64,000 nt of DNA from JBNJFY01 sp051747265 (GTDB lineage: Bacteria; Bacteroidota; Rhodothermia; Balneolales; Balneolaceae). The notes beneath the pieces are model-generated. The model searched no databases. It worked only from the letters and a program-made list of their open reading frames with translations, and had not been told where the DNA came from. The position numbers and the translations under genes are program-made. The stretch spans positions 372,001 to 436,000 of the forward strand of contig JBNJFY010000003.1 of assembly GCA_051747265.1 (NCBI GenBank), in the 5' to 3' direction. This document shows, one piece after another, positions 1-8,706 of the stretch. Position 1 is the stretch's first letter; every line of letters begins with the position of its first letter.

Positions 1-40
1 AGTGATTGAGGTATAGATTGGGGAGACAAAATTTTCATGT

Positions 41-1279
41 TCATGGCTGGGGCAATTGGCTGAGTTCATGTTGTATGGCTTGTAACAAAGGAGCACGTGT
101 TCCAGATACATTGGCGGGTAAATAACCACCACCAATTTCCCATAGGATGACCCCACCGATTCCTTCCTGGCTAGCGAATTGAATTTTACGTCTAACGGAA
201 CGCTCGTTATCAAAAGAAATAAATGCCCTGGGTTGATCTAGATTAAGAAATGAGGTCTCCGCAATAGGGTCCCAAGCAGCTCTATCCAAAGGATACCGTT
301 CATGTAGTTCAGAATATGGTACGCCACCGGAACGCTCTATAATAGATAGATCTTGACGAGGCCAATCGGGCCACTTTTCCAGTCGATGTATGCCATGCCA
401 GATGTAGCCGTAAAAATCGATCCCAATACCCAGTTTTTGACGTGCGATGCCGGCTTGCATCGCAATATTCAATTTATTGTGCACACTGGGCATTAGCTCA
501 CCGGTGCGATCAAAAGTAATCCTATCGTTAAAAAGGGCCGAATTGTGCCAAGCCTGCCAACCCGACCAGGCCTGAGCCATATCATAGGTCATGATGTTAA
601 TTTGATCTACATATTCCTGAACCTCAGCATAAACACGAGATATGGAAGGGCCTTTGAGCGCGGCGATGGTAATCATCGGTTGATTGTTTTGCCGGGTCTT
701 AATGTTACTGAAATGGTTGTGTAGCTCTTTCACTAATGCCTTGAAATTGTTGTAATCAGATGGTCGAATCGGCTCCATATCCAGATCAATGCCATCAAAG
801 CCATACTTGGTAATCATTTCAGTGAGCGTGGCTATAAATTGATCTCTGTTTTGTGGTTGTATGGAAGATTTAAACCCTTCGTAGTTGCCGGATCCACCTA
901 CGCTAAGCAGTATTTTCTTTTGATGACGATGAGCGGCGGGCACGATATCTTTCAATCGATCGGCATTCATATTACGTCGTAAGGTGGGATCGAAGCTGTG
1001 CGAGGGACGGCCGTCGGGTCCAATATTAAGGGCAAAATAAAACAGGTGTGTAAACGCGTCCCAATCGATCTCCTCGGTAGTAACCGCTCCCCAATTGCTA
1101 TAGGGGGTACCGGCGTCGTGCTGCCAAGTGGCCAGGTAGGCAGACACCCAGATATTGGGGTTGGGTTGGACAGCCTGGTTAGAGGCTTCAGTTTCGGCTC
1201 GTACGCAACCACTGGTGGATATAATCAGACAGAAAAGTGAAATGAGCAGCATAAGAAAACTCCCTTGATTAGCATTCAT
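41..1279 (-). CDS. Glycoside hydrolase family 18 (chitinase-like) lipoprotein
   Basis: A 412-residue GH18 TIM-barrel protein. The catalytic motif DGIDLDMEP is intact at residues 162-170, with Glu169 as the expected acid/base, and the upstream strand motif KILLSVGGSGNY (about 122-133) is also typical of GH18. GH18 enzymes hydrolyse beta-1,4-linked GlcNAc polymers. The N-terminus is a signal sequence ending STSGC (Cys25), a non-canonical lipobox, so envelope attachment is likely but not certain. It lies 8 bp downstream of a paralogue and is the last gene of a leftward block that begins with the polysaccharide export gene at 6974. This suggests trimming or release of an amino-sugar EPS rather than nutrition. 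The substrate is inferred; the fold and catalytic site are clear. Confidence 0.9.
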   Translation of the reverse strand: MNANQGSFLMLLISLFCLIISTSGCVRAETEASNQAVQPNPNIWVSAYLATWQHDAGTPYSNWGAVTTEEIDWDAFTHLFYFALNIGPDGRPSHSFDPTLRRNMNADRLKDIVPAAHRHQKKILLSVGGSGNYEGFKSSIQPQNRDQFIATLTEMITKYGFDGIDLDMEPIRPSDYNNFKALVKELHNHFSNIKTRQNNQPMITIAALKGPSISRVYAEVQEYVDQINIMTYDMAQAWSGWQAWHNSALFNDRITFDRTGELMPSVHNKLNIAMQAGIARQKLGIGIDFYGYIWHGIHRLEKWPDWPRQDLSIIERSGGVPYSELHERYPLDRAAWDPIAETSFLNLDQPRAFISFDNERSVRRKIQFASQEGIGGVILWEIGGGYLPANVSGTRAPLLQAIQHELSQLPQP

Positions 1280-1287
1280 GATTGATT

Positions 1288-2499
1288 TTAGTTGTTGGGA
1301 TCCACTTGGAACGCACTCGACTTAATGGCTTTGAGTAATGGATCTTTGGGATTACTGGATTGGTTGGCTAAATAGGCTGCGCTTAGTTCCCAAATCATGA
1401 TGCCGCCTAAACGCATTTCTTTGGCGTACTCCACTTTGACTTGTACCGATTGTTCATTTTCGAACGTGGCGAATGCTTTGGGCCCAGTCATATTCAGGTA
1501 AGGCACTTTAGCCTTGTCATCCCAAATAACCTGGTCCATATCATATTCAGCATTGATTTGGGCGTAGGGTACGGTATGTAGGATGGACAGGTCTTCGGTG
1601 GGCCATGTGGGCCAAATCTCTTTGTAATGCACATAATCCCAAACGTAGCCGTTAAAGTTAATTCCCAGTCCCATTTTCCTGCGGTCCATTCCCGATTCGA
1701 TGGCATCATTAACTTTTGAATCTACCGAGGGATAAGGGATAACGACGGTACTGTCAAAGGCTACAGCATTTTTATTGTACAGTGGGGCATGGTGCCAAGC
1801 TTTCCAGCCGCGCCAGGGTTGGGTAAGACCAAAGGTGCGAATATTAATCTGGTCGAAATTGGATTGCAGGTTGGTGTGCAACTGAATCATATTGCGAGTT
1901 CGCATAACCGTTGCGGTAAGCAGAGGCGTCTGATTTTGAGCCGTTCGAATAGTATTTATTGTTTTACGCAAATCGAATACAAAGTCTGAATAGTTGTTGT
2001 AATCGGGAGTGGTCAGCGGAATCATATTTAAATTGATCCCGTCAAATTCATAGGTGCGCAAAATGTCTAAAACGGTGGACATTAATTGGTCCCGATTTGT
2101 GTCGGCCAATGCCAAACGGAATTGGTTATAGTTAGATTCACTGCCTATGCTAAACAGGATCTGAGTATTATTGGTGTGGGCCGCCTGCACAATACTGTTG
2201 ATTCGATCCTGATTAAAGACCACTGAATCCAAATTGGTGATGGCCCCCAAGGGTTGACCGGTGGAATCCACTTGCAGGGTATGATACGTGAGGTGGGTGA
2301 TGGCCGACCAGTCTATATCCTGATTACGAATCGTGCCCGTATTCACCGCTGGCGTTTCCGGATTATGTTGGGCCGCATCCAAGTGCGCGTTCACCCAAAT
2401 CTCAATATTTTTGGGCACGCCAGACTCATTATCAATGATATCGCAAGCGCCGGTGGCAAAAATTAAAGCTAATCCCAGAAGAAAAAGTAGATGCTTCAT
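1288..2499 (-). CDS. GH18-like lipoprotein with a lost catalytic site
   Basis: A 403-residue paralogue of the GH18 gene immediately downstream, alignable along its length (the WVNAHLDAAQHNPETP region, the WRGWKAWHHAPLYN region, and a C-terminal IMIWELSAAYL). The GH18 catalytic motif reads DGINLNMIP at residues 153-161: both internal aspartates are now Asn, and the catalytic Glu is Ile160. GH18 proteins without this Glu are known as non-hydrolytic chitinase-like lectins, so this is probably a carbohydrate-binding pseudoenzyme. The signal peptide ends ATGAC (Cys19), consistent with a lipoprotein. The frame is intact, which argues against simple decay. It lies in the leftward EPS block downstream of the initiating transferase gene. 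Confidence 0.85.
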   Translation of the reverse strand: MKHLLFLLGLALIFATGACDIIDNESGVPKNIEIWVNAHLDAAQHNPETPAVNTGTIRNQDIDWSAITHLTYHTLQVDSTGQPLGAITNLDSVVFNQDRINSIVQAAHTNNTQILFSIGSESNYNQFRLALADTNRDQLMSTVLDILRTYEFDGINLNMIPLTTPDYNNYSDFVFDLRKTINTIRTAQNQTPLLTATVMRTRNMIQLHTNLQSNFDQINIRTFGLTQPWRGWKAWHHAPLYNKNAVAFDSTVVIPYPSVDSKVNDAIESGMDRRKMGLGINFNGYVWDYVHYKEIWPTWPTEDLSILHTVPYAQINAEYDMDQVIWDDKAKVPYLNMTGPKAFATFENEQSVQVKVEYAKEMRLGGIMIWELSAAYLANQSSNPKDPLLKAIKSSAFQVDPNN

Positions 2500-2552
2500 A
2501 GTAGTGGTCTCTCGAATATGATAAATGTTAGGAATCCAGTTCCATAGGTAGA

Positions 2553-4409
2553 TCAGTAGTTGAGTTGTAATTGTTTGACTTCGATCCCTTTTGCTTTGGC
2601 TTGAGTCATCAAACGACGAAAATCTTCGGGTTTAATTTTGGGCTCACATATCAGAATGCAATCCACCTGTTTCGGTAAATTGGCCAGTTTCCAATGACCG
2701 CCCAATATGGGATATCCATTGATGCGTTTGCCTTCCAGATTGGGATCGTCATCCAGAAAACCCAACACATTGATTTGCCGTTGAGCGGAGGTGGTCAATT
2801 TGTTAAGCATCATGGTGCCATCATCATTGGCGCCATAAATGAGCATATTTTTGCCGGCTTTGTTTTCACGGTTGAACCAGTAGATCAACGCGCGATAAGC
2901 CATTCGGATCCCCAGGGTAAATGTGATCAGGAAGTAAAAGTTTACCACGAAAAAGGCGATGCCCGATCGCTGTGGATAGTATCCGAAGGCCAAGAGAATG
3001 ATGGCTGTAATCAACACCGCATAAAACACCGCCGACACCACCCGTAAGGCATGTCCAATGCCCATTTGACGAATACTCTCCCGATAAAGACCGATCACCC
3101 AATAGACGGTGATTTGTATAATCATGGTGAAGATCAGTACCGTATTGAAATTGGTAAATATGGGTTCGGATGGATTGATACTGTGGATCAGGCTGAGGCT
3201 TAAGAAGAACGATAGGACGATGAATGCCAGATCAATCAAACTGAGAAAGGTGGTGCGGTTGAGGATCCATCGTTCATAAACCGGCATCATCATACCATTT
3301 TTGAATACCGATATTTCCCGGTAGTGTAAATTTTTTATACCCAGGTACAGCATAAGTACAAGAAGTATGGCAATGGTAACCGATTGCTCAAATTGATCGA
3401 TCTGGGTAAGTGCCAGCGCACCCGCCGCAAAGAAAGCAGAGATACCATACAGAACCAGAACCGTGTTACGATGAGAAAACCCCAACGACAGTAGTTGATG
3501 GTGGATGTGAGATTTATCGGGTAAAAACATAGAATGGAGCTTATGCAGTAGGGAACCAGAGCGAAGGTTAGAACGATCCGGTAAATAAGCTCCCAGAAAT
3601 CTCCGCAGCATGGAAACCATGGTATCCGTAATGGGCAGACCCAACACGATTAATGGAAAGAGCACTGCGAGACCGGTAGATATTTTGGTCGTACTCTGAA
3701 TGGCCAACAGGGATAATGTAAATCCGATAACCAGACTACCAGAATCACCTAGAAAAATTTTCGCGGGGTTAAAATTATAGCGCAGAAACCCCAGTAGCGC
3801 GCCTACTAAAATGATGGCCAGTGCCGCTGTCCATACCTGACCCGCCAGAGCGGATACTGTAAAAATGGTGAGCCCCGCGATGGTGGCAATACCTGTGGCC
3901 AGGCCATCCAGGCCGTCAATCAAGTTAAAGGCATTGGTTATCCCCACAATCCAGAGCAGGGTGAGCGGAAAGTCGATGAATTCAACATTTAGGATGCCTC
4001 CACCGATAGGGTTGGTAATGCTGGAAATGGAGAATCCGGCGTAATACATCAATCCAGCAATTACGAACTGAACTCCAAACTTCAGGCCGGGTTTAAGGGA
4101 GTGCAGGTCATCCCACAATCCTAGAAGAAATAATCCCAGCACACAACCGCCGATCCACAAATTTTGACCAGTATTTTCGCGAATCCCATCGAAGAGGCTG
4201 GGAGTTATGATGTTGATCAGAAAAATACTGAGTAGGATGCTTAGCGCTATGGCTAATCCCCCTAATCGGGGAGTGGGCGTTTTATGTACTTTCCGCTGCC
4301 CCGGAGCATCCATTGCACCCATTTTGGGAGCTATATACATAACCATTGGGGTCAGCAGTAAACTGAGTACCAATGGAAGTAAAAGTGATATGAGGTACAT
4401 CCAGATCAT
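2553..4409 (-). CDS. WecA-type undecaprenyl-phosphate sugar-1-phosphate transferase fused to a PglF-like C-terminal half
   Basis: 618 residues. Residues 1-360 are a MraY/WecA-family polytopic transferase with WDD (99-101), DGLDG (165-169), PAKIFLGDSGS (215-225) and HIHH (301-304), the last typical of WecA/TagO. Such enzymes load a sugar-1-phosphate, usually GlcNAc-1-P, on undecaprenyl phosphate to start polymer assembly. Residues 385-510 add further membrane helices. Residues 520-618 form a Rossmann-like domain (MLIYGANDD, VLGFLDDDP) resembling the N-terminal half of PglF/FlaA1 proteins, without the epimerase domain that follows in those proteins. It is most likely the initiating enzyme of the neighbouring Wzx/Wzy system. 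The role of the C-terminal half is unknown; nucleotide or sugar sensing is possible. Confidence 0.88.
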   Translation of the reverse strand: MIWMYLISLLLPLVLSLLLTPMVMYIAPKMGAMDAPGQRKVHKTPTPRLGGLAIALSILLSIFLINIITPSLFDGIRENTGQNLWIGGCVLGLFLLGLWDDLHSLKPGLKFGVQFVIAGLMYYAGFSISSITNPIGGGILNVEFIDFPLTLLWIVGITNAFNLIDGLDGLATGIATIAGLTIFTVSALAGQVWTAALAIILVGALLGFLRYNFNPAKIFLGDSGSLVIGFTLSLLAIQSTTKISTGLAVLFPLIVLGLPITDTMVSMLRRFLGAYLPDRSNLRSGSLLHKLHSMFLPDKSHIHHQLLSLGFSHRNTVLVLYGISAFFAAGALALTQIDQFEQSVTIAILLVLMLYLGIKNLHYREISVFKNGMMMPVYERWILNRTTFLSLIDLAFIVLSFFLSLSLIHSINPSEPIFTNFNTVLIFTMIIQITVYWVIGLYRESIRQMGIGHALRVVSAVFYAVLITAIILLAFGYYPQRSGIAFFVVNFYFLITFTLGIRMAYRALIYWFNRENKAGKNMLIYGANDDGTMMLNKLTTSAQRQINVLGFLDDDPNLEGKRINGYPILGGHWKLANLPKQVDCILICEPKIKPEDFRRLMTQAKAKGIEVKQLQLNY

Positions 4410-4442
4410 GTAGCGTCTCTCTTGATGAATATGTGACGGGAT

Positions 4443-5276
4443 CTACGGTTTGTGATCCAAGTCGTAAGGTAAATTCCAACTCATGGAAAAGGGCAAGTGG
4501 CTGCTCTTTATCGTTTTGCCATAAGAAAGGATAGCTCCTTGCATGAGTGCGTTTTTCAATTGCCGAATATTTCCGGGCCAACTGTAGTTGAAGCAATCCA
4601 CCATGGCTTCGGGTGAGATGTCCAGGTTTTTCCAATCACTGCTTCGTTGTTTGATATCTTCTAAAAAAGAGTGAATAATCAGTGGTATATCTTCACGCCG
4701 CTCGCGGAGGGGCGGGAGCATTATAACCACTGGATCCAACTCCTGCAGTATGGTTTCCCATTCTGAGGTGTGAATGATTTTGCGGTAGGATTCTTGGTTT
4801 AAGGAGACCAACAATCGGGGACGGTTGGCTCGGTCATAACGGTAAATCTGATTGATGCTCTTGTTGAATGACTTGACCATGTTGAGCATCATATTCAACG
4901 GTAGTTCAGAGAACTGATCCAAATAGAGAATGCCCCCGCTCGATTTTTCAATCACATCGTATTTTAGAACGATATGATCCTCATCAAACTCAATGCGCTC
5001 CCAGAAGGCTTCTTTGACATCTTCTTCATTGACATCAACGCAGTAGTAGGTGTAGAAAGGACCTTCCGAGCGGACACTGTTTTCATGAATGATTTGGGCC
5101 AAACGTTTTTTGCCGGATCCGATTTCTCCAATGATGACCACGGGCATATCCAGTTGGGCCAATCGTAAAATTTTGCCCAGAATATCACGCATCAAAATAC
5201 TTTGAGAAGAGCGCTCCATTTCATTTAGATAGGAACTCTCCAACATTTTATGACTGAGAACGGGACTCGGTTTCAT
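4443..5276 (-). CDS. Degenerate sigma-54-activator-like AAA+ protein lacking GAFTGA and a DNA-binding domain
   Basis: 277 residues, almost wholly an NtrC-type AAA+ domain. Walker A is GEIGSGKK (50-57). The Walker B region reads GGILYLDQFSEL, with Gln in place of the usual Glu of LDE. LPPLRERREDIPLI and YSWPGNIRQLKNAL match the conserved sensor blocks of sigma-54 activators. The segment that should carry the sigma-54-contacting GAFTGA loop is shortened and has no such motif (it runs through FDEDHIVLKY). There is no receiver, PAS or GAF domain and no C-terminal Fis helix-turn-helix. It therefore probably cannot remodel sigma-54 holoenzyme alone and may modulate a true activator or have another role. 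It sits 5 bp from the barrel gene in an EPS locus with sigma-54-type promoters. Confidence 0.8.
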   Translation of the reverse strand: MKPSPVLSHKMLESSYLNEMERSSQSILMRDILGKILRLAQLDMPVVIIGEIGSGKKRLAQIIHENSVRSEGPFYTYYCVDVNEEDVKEAFWERIEFDEDHIVLKYDVIEKSSGGILYLDQFSELPLNMMLNMVKSFNKSINQIYRYDRANRPRLLVSLNQESYRKIIHTSEWETILQELDPVVIMLPPLRERREDIPLIIHSFLEDIKQRSSDWKNLDISPEAMVDCFNYSWPGNIRQLKNALMQGAILSYGKTIKSSHLPFSMSWNLPYDLDHKP

Positions 5277-5280
5277 AACA

Positions 5281-6264
5281 TTAGAAGTGTATGGTTAATC
5301 CTACTTGATGATAGCGTTCGTACAAGGTTTGGCGGTATGAAAAAGCATAGTCCAGCGTTACCACCTTGGTGTTAATTCCCATTCCAAAGCGGGGAGCATA
5401 AATGTCTTCGCTTAGCTGAAACATGATGCCGCTTCGCAGGGCCAATAATTGCCAAGCTTTTATTTCCAATCCGGCTTTGTACCAGATGCCATCCTCACCA
5501 AATCGTTTTTCATTGGCTAAAGAGAACGACATATAGGTGTAATCCGAATCTACAGGGTATTGTAAGGTGGCGCCCAACTCCAGGCTTTCGCGCAGGTTTT
5601 GGCTACTCAGGGTGGTGCGCCCATCTTCAATAATCTCATAGACGACACTGCGTCCCAGGCCCCGAAAAGCGATTCCGTAGCTTAATGATTCCGTCGGTGC
5701 GTACAAGACGCCAATATTGGCGAAATAGGTCCAGTAATGGGCAAACTCATTCTGTGCGTAAGTCACACTGTTCATCACCCCGATGCTAACTACATTCTCA
5801 AAGGAATACGCATAAGTGAGGTCCATCTGATACATCTGGACATCTGGTTCGGGCTGGGGGTTGTTACCTAATAGATTCAGTTTGTTAAACGCAGGAGTCT
5901 GGTAGGCAACTTGCGCAGCCAAGTTATGGCGATTCTTTCGCAAAACCGGCAGGGTCAGGTTGGTTTGTACCAGGTTATTGTTCCAGTTTTGATACCCGTT
6001 AACATGCAGCGTATTAAAATTCCGGACAAAGGCGAGGGCGCCCGGATTGATGTTTATGGCCGTTAAACGTGTGGGGTCAGCAACCGTGGCATCAGCCATG
6101 GCAATGGTGCGCACATCCAGTTTATAGGCACGCAGGGCACCGCGCTCGCCGGTAGCGGTTCCGGTGGTATCCGTTATCTGTGCCCAACTTGTTGTGGTAG
6201 TCAATCCAAGAACGAGCGACAAACAAAGTGTAAACAGGCTGGTTTTGATTATGGAATGTTTCAT
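5281..6264 (-). CDS. Outer-membrane beta-barrel protein, PorV/UPF0164-like
   Basis: 327 residues with a signal peptide ending TTSWAQ. After it comes the N-terminal pattern common to PorV/FadL-like barrels of Bacteroidota (RTIAMADATVADPTRLTAI, then NPGALAF), and then alternating amphipathic strands ending in an aromatic residue (LTIHF). The start codon overlaps the export-gene stop by one base, so translation is probably coupled to the Wza-like lipoprotein. In this position it could be an outer-membrane partner for polymer export or for anchoring. The barrel call is firm; the export role is inferred from context. Secretion-system PorV proteins are the main alternative relatives. Confidence 0.7.
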   Translation of the reverse strand: MKHSIIKTSLFTLCLSLVLGLTTTTSWAQITDTTGTATGERGALRAYKLDVRTIAMADATVADPTRLTAININPGALAFVRNFNTLHVNGYQNWNNNLVQTNLTLPVLRKNRHNLAAQVAYQTPAFNKLNLLGNNPQPEPDVQMYQMDLTYAYSFENVVSIGVMNSVTYAQNEFAHYWTYFANIGVLYAPTESLSYGIAFRGLGRSVVYEIIEDGRTTLSSQNLRESLELGATLQYPVDSDYTYMSFSLANEKRFGEDGIWYKAGLEIKAWQLLALRSGIMFQLSEDIYAPRFGMGINTKVVTLDYAFSYRQTLYERYHQVGLTIHF

Positions 6265-6974
6265 CAGTTAAAAACTCTAAAGATTCCAAACAACAGAACA
6301 ACATCACGTAAGAACTCAGACATCTGGCGTATGACGTTATCTTTGCGCGGCACGTATACAATATCGCCGGGATATACAGTAGCGGCTTCATTCATTTGTC
6401 CGCTATCCAGGTAGTGGGTCAAATCCAGTAATTCATAGTTGGGGGAACCGCTTTTACGATAGATTTTTACCCTTCGGATATTGGCTTCCTCGGATGGGCC
6501 ACCGGCCATAGATAGGATCTTAAAGATGGAGGTCTCATCCACAACCGGATAGTTATCGGCGCGCGTTACCATCCCAAAGACCGAAACCATCATCGTATCG
6601 GTGTTACGAATAGAAACGGTAAGGTTGATGTCACCACGAATATATTCGGAAAGCTTGTTTTTGATCAGTGACTTTAGTTGATCATGGGTCAAGCCGCTAA
6701 CCTCTAATTCTCCTACCAGGGGGATAGCCATGGTTCCCAGTCCGGATACCGTTGTGGTGGTATTGAAGCTGGGTTGTTCCCAAACCAAAATCTCAATTTC
6801 ATCTCCAGATCTGATTTTATAATTGGCATCGTCAACTGGTTTGGTTGTTTGGCTGGGGGTGGATGATAACTGTCGAGCGTTCTCTTCTTTCATCTGTTTG
6901 GAGGTTCCACAGGCCGATAGTAGCAGAAACAAGCCCAGAAAGCCAAATAATGTGAACTGTTTGATCATACTCAT
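6264..6974 (-). CDS. Wza-like polysaccharide export lipoprotein (Poly_export/SLBB)
   Basis: 236 residues. A lipobox, LLLSACG (Cys22), is followed by a poly-export domain (YKIRSGDEIEILVWEQPSF) and one SLBB-type domain (VSVFGMVTRADNYPV, then ILSMAGGPSEEANIRRVKIYR). The C-terminus (LRDVVLLFGIFRVF) could be the membrane-spanning amphipathic helix. This family forms the outer-membrane or periplasmic exit pore of Wzx/Wzy capsule and EPS systems. At 236 residues it is shorter than E. coli Wza, as is common in Bacteroidota. It is the first gene of the leftward block and is divergent from the Wzz-like gene. A sigma-54-like site lies about 50 bp upstream of the start. Confidence 0.9.
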   Translation of the reverse strand: MSMIKQFTLFGFLGLFLLLSACGTSKQMKEENARQLSSTPSQTTKPVDDANYKIRSGDEIEILVWEQPSFNTTTTVSGLGTMAIPLVGELEVSGLTHDQLKSLIKNKLSEYIRGDINLTVSIRNTDTMMVSVFGMVTRADNYPVVDETSIFKILSMAGGPSEEANIRRVKIYRKSGSPNYELLDLTHYLDSGQMNEAATVYPGDIVYVPRKDNVIRQMSEFLRDVVLLFGIFRVFN

Positions 6975-7025
6975 TGTGATAGGATTGATTATTAATCACC
7001 GGCGTTAAGGTTCAAAACTTGGGGA

Positions 7026-7040
7026 ACAACAAATGTGCCA
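7026..7040 (-). promoter_or_regulatory. Sigma-54-type -24/-12 promoter for the leftward EPS block
   Basis: On the minus strand the sequence reads TGGCAC-ATTTG-TTGT. The -24 element matches the sigma-54 consensus exactly with correct 5-bp spacing; the -12 element has TTGT in place of TTGC. It lies about 50 bp upstream of the Wza-like start at 6974. Confidence rests on recurrence of the same pattern at three other places in the locus. Confidence 0.55.
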
Positions 7041-7302
7041 AGGTGAAAAAAGCCAAGTTAAATCGCCCTTTATGGCTTGTAGTGCCTGTTTTTAGTATGG
7101 GAGTGTTAAGCCGGCTTTTCCCAGTCTGAACACTTTGTATATATATTTCACAACCTACCGGTTACCCATGTGTAAATGTGTTTCAGGCCGGGGAATACTG
7201 TGTGAAGAAGATGGGTAGGGATGTTGAGGGGAGTGAATAAAAAGTGGCCTTGATACTGTTTGAGGGCATATTCGAGAGCAATTCTCAAGAAGTTTTTTGA
7301 TT

Positions 7303-7317
7303 TGGCACAGCGATTGT
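7303..7317 (+). promoter_or_regulatory. Sigma-54-type -24/-12 promoter for the first rightward EPS operon
   Basis: TGGCAC-AGCGA-TTGT on the plus strand, about 55 bp upstream of the GTG at 7372. It has a perfect -24 element, correct spacing, and the same TTGT variant of the -12 element as the divergent site at 7026-7040. Confidence 0.55.
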
Positions 7318-7371
7318 AATCGATGTAGTGCACTGCGAAAACACTAGCACTATGAACCAACCTTTACGCTC

Positions 7372-8706
7372 GTGGGTACTTCACAAGAAATTGTTCAAGA
7401 GATTAAGAAAGTAGCTCGCCGCCGCAAAAAACTGCTGATTTTTGTCCCCATCTTATTCCTGGGACTCAGTATTGGCGCGCTATATATCATCGAACCGAAA
7501 TATGAATCATCCATATCTATTCTGGTTCAGAAAGAGGAGACGCTCAATCCATTGGTTATGTATGAAATGGCGATGGATATCGCTTCGGAAGACCGGCTAA
7601 AGTCTTTTAATGAGATTATCTATAGCCGCTCCACTATGGAACTGCTGATCGATAGTCTTCAACTGGATCAGCGGATCAAATCCGAAGTGGAAAAGCAGCG
7701 CCTGGTCAAAAATCTGCGCCAAAATATAGTGACCAGCGCCAAAGCCTCCGATTCTTTTGAAATAACCTTCTACGATACCGATCCGGTACGCGCTCGCGAC
7801 GGGGTGGCGTTGTTGGCCAATCACTTCATTCGCAAACGATTGCATCATGAAAATAATCGGAACCGGGAAACAGTAGAGTTTTTCAAAACCAAAATGAATG
7901 AGTTGGAGCAGATCGTAGAACGCCAACGAGATCAAATTGTGAGTTCGGGTACAGAACAGATGAAGGAAACGCCAGTGGATCGGACTGCACTTCAAAATAA
8001 GCTGCAATCAATTGAGCAAACTATTGAGGATCAGGACTGGAAGATCTACAAAACGGAGAATCACATAGATGTTTTGAAGAAATTCCTGGCTCAGGAGCCC
8101 AATGCGATATCCATCCAACCGTTATATCGGCTGCCCCTACGTGAGCTTCCCCATGGAGAAAGAATAGTGGAGCTACTCAGTGAATATGATGGCCTCAAAC
8201 AACGCTATACAGATAGTTATCCACGAATCGGTGCCCTTAAGAAGCAAATAGCGGAGGTCGCGGAACGTGCTTTGCCCGCCATCGAGTCTGATTTAGAAGA
8301 ATTAAAAATGAAGCGCGTAGATCTAAAACAGCAGCGGGAAAGTGTGATTGAGGATATGGAGAAAACCTATATCGCTAACCAGCGCAACAGCGGGCAGATG
8401 TCCAACTACAGTATCTATAACGAGCTCTACAATGAGATGAAGGTAAAACTGGAGCAAGCCCGAATGACGCGTGATATCGGCAATAAATCCTCCGAGCAAT
8501 TCATCGTACTGGATCCACCGTATATCGCCAAAGAGCCCTCTTCCCCTAATAAAAGACTGGTAGTATTGGGCGGATTATTTGTGGGGTTAATCATTGCCAG
8601 TTTATTGGCTGCGATTGCGGAGACAATGGATACGTACGTACGAACCGAAGAAGATCTGGTATACGACAAACCTATAATTGCATATCTGAGTGATGGATCT
8701 AAATAA
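7372..8706 (+). CDS. Wzz/GNVR chain-length determinant (PCP family), no kinase domain
   Basis: 444 residues with the polysaccharide co-polymerase layout. A first membrane segment (LLIFVPILFLGLSIGALYII, about 20-40) is followed by a long helical periplasmic domain with coiled coils (about 160-370). A Pro-containing approach (KEPSSPNKR) leads to a second membrane segment (LVVLGGLFVGLIIASLLAA). These proteins set polymer length together with Wzy and a cytoplasmic BY-kinase. The start is GTG at 7372; an in-frame stop at 7345 excludes any start further upstream. It is the first gene of the rightward operon and overlaps the next gene, encoding an ATPase, so the PCP and ATPase are separate polypeptides as in CapA/CapB systems. 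Confidence 0.88.
   Translation: MGTSQEIVQEIKKVARRRKKLLIFVPILFLGLSIGALYIIEPKYESSISILVQKEETLNPLVMYEMAMDIASEDRLKSFNEIIYSRSTMELLIDSLQLDQRIKSEVEKQRLVKNLRQNIVTSAKASDSFEITFYDTDPVRARDGVALLANHFIRKRLHHENNRNRETVEFFKTKMNELEQIVERQRDQIVSSGTEQMKETPVDRTALQNKLQSIEQTIEDQDWKIYKTENHIDVLKKFLAQEPNAISIQPLYRLPLRELPHGERIVELLSEYDGLKQRYTDSYPRIGALKKQIAEVAERALPAIESDLEELKMKRVDLKQQRESVIEDMEKTYIANQRNSGQMSNYSIYNELYNEMKVKLEQARMTRDIGNKSSEQFIVLDPPYIAKEPSSPNKRLVVLGGLFVGLIIASLLAAIAETMDTYVRTEEDLVYDKPIIAYLSDGSK

Larger units (their letters stand above)
6975..7371. other. Divergent EPS control region (397 bp, non-coding)
   Basis: This is the gap between the divergent export (leftward) and Wzz-like (rightward) genes. It contains one sigma-54-like site for each direction, listed separately, about 260 bp apart. 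The 9-mer ACACTTTGT at 7130 recurs at 29510, upstream of the fourth sigma-54-like site. It might be part of an enhancer site, but the match is short. A 20-codon ATG frame at 7352-7414 overlaps the GTG start of the Wzz-like gene and may be fortuitous. Confidence 0.6.

Noticed and set aside
7148..7360. 70-codon frame on the minus strand in the divergent EPS control region
   Set aside because: It runs across the sigma-54-like promoter at 7303-7317 and has no protein-like pattern; the region is better explained as regulatory.
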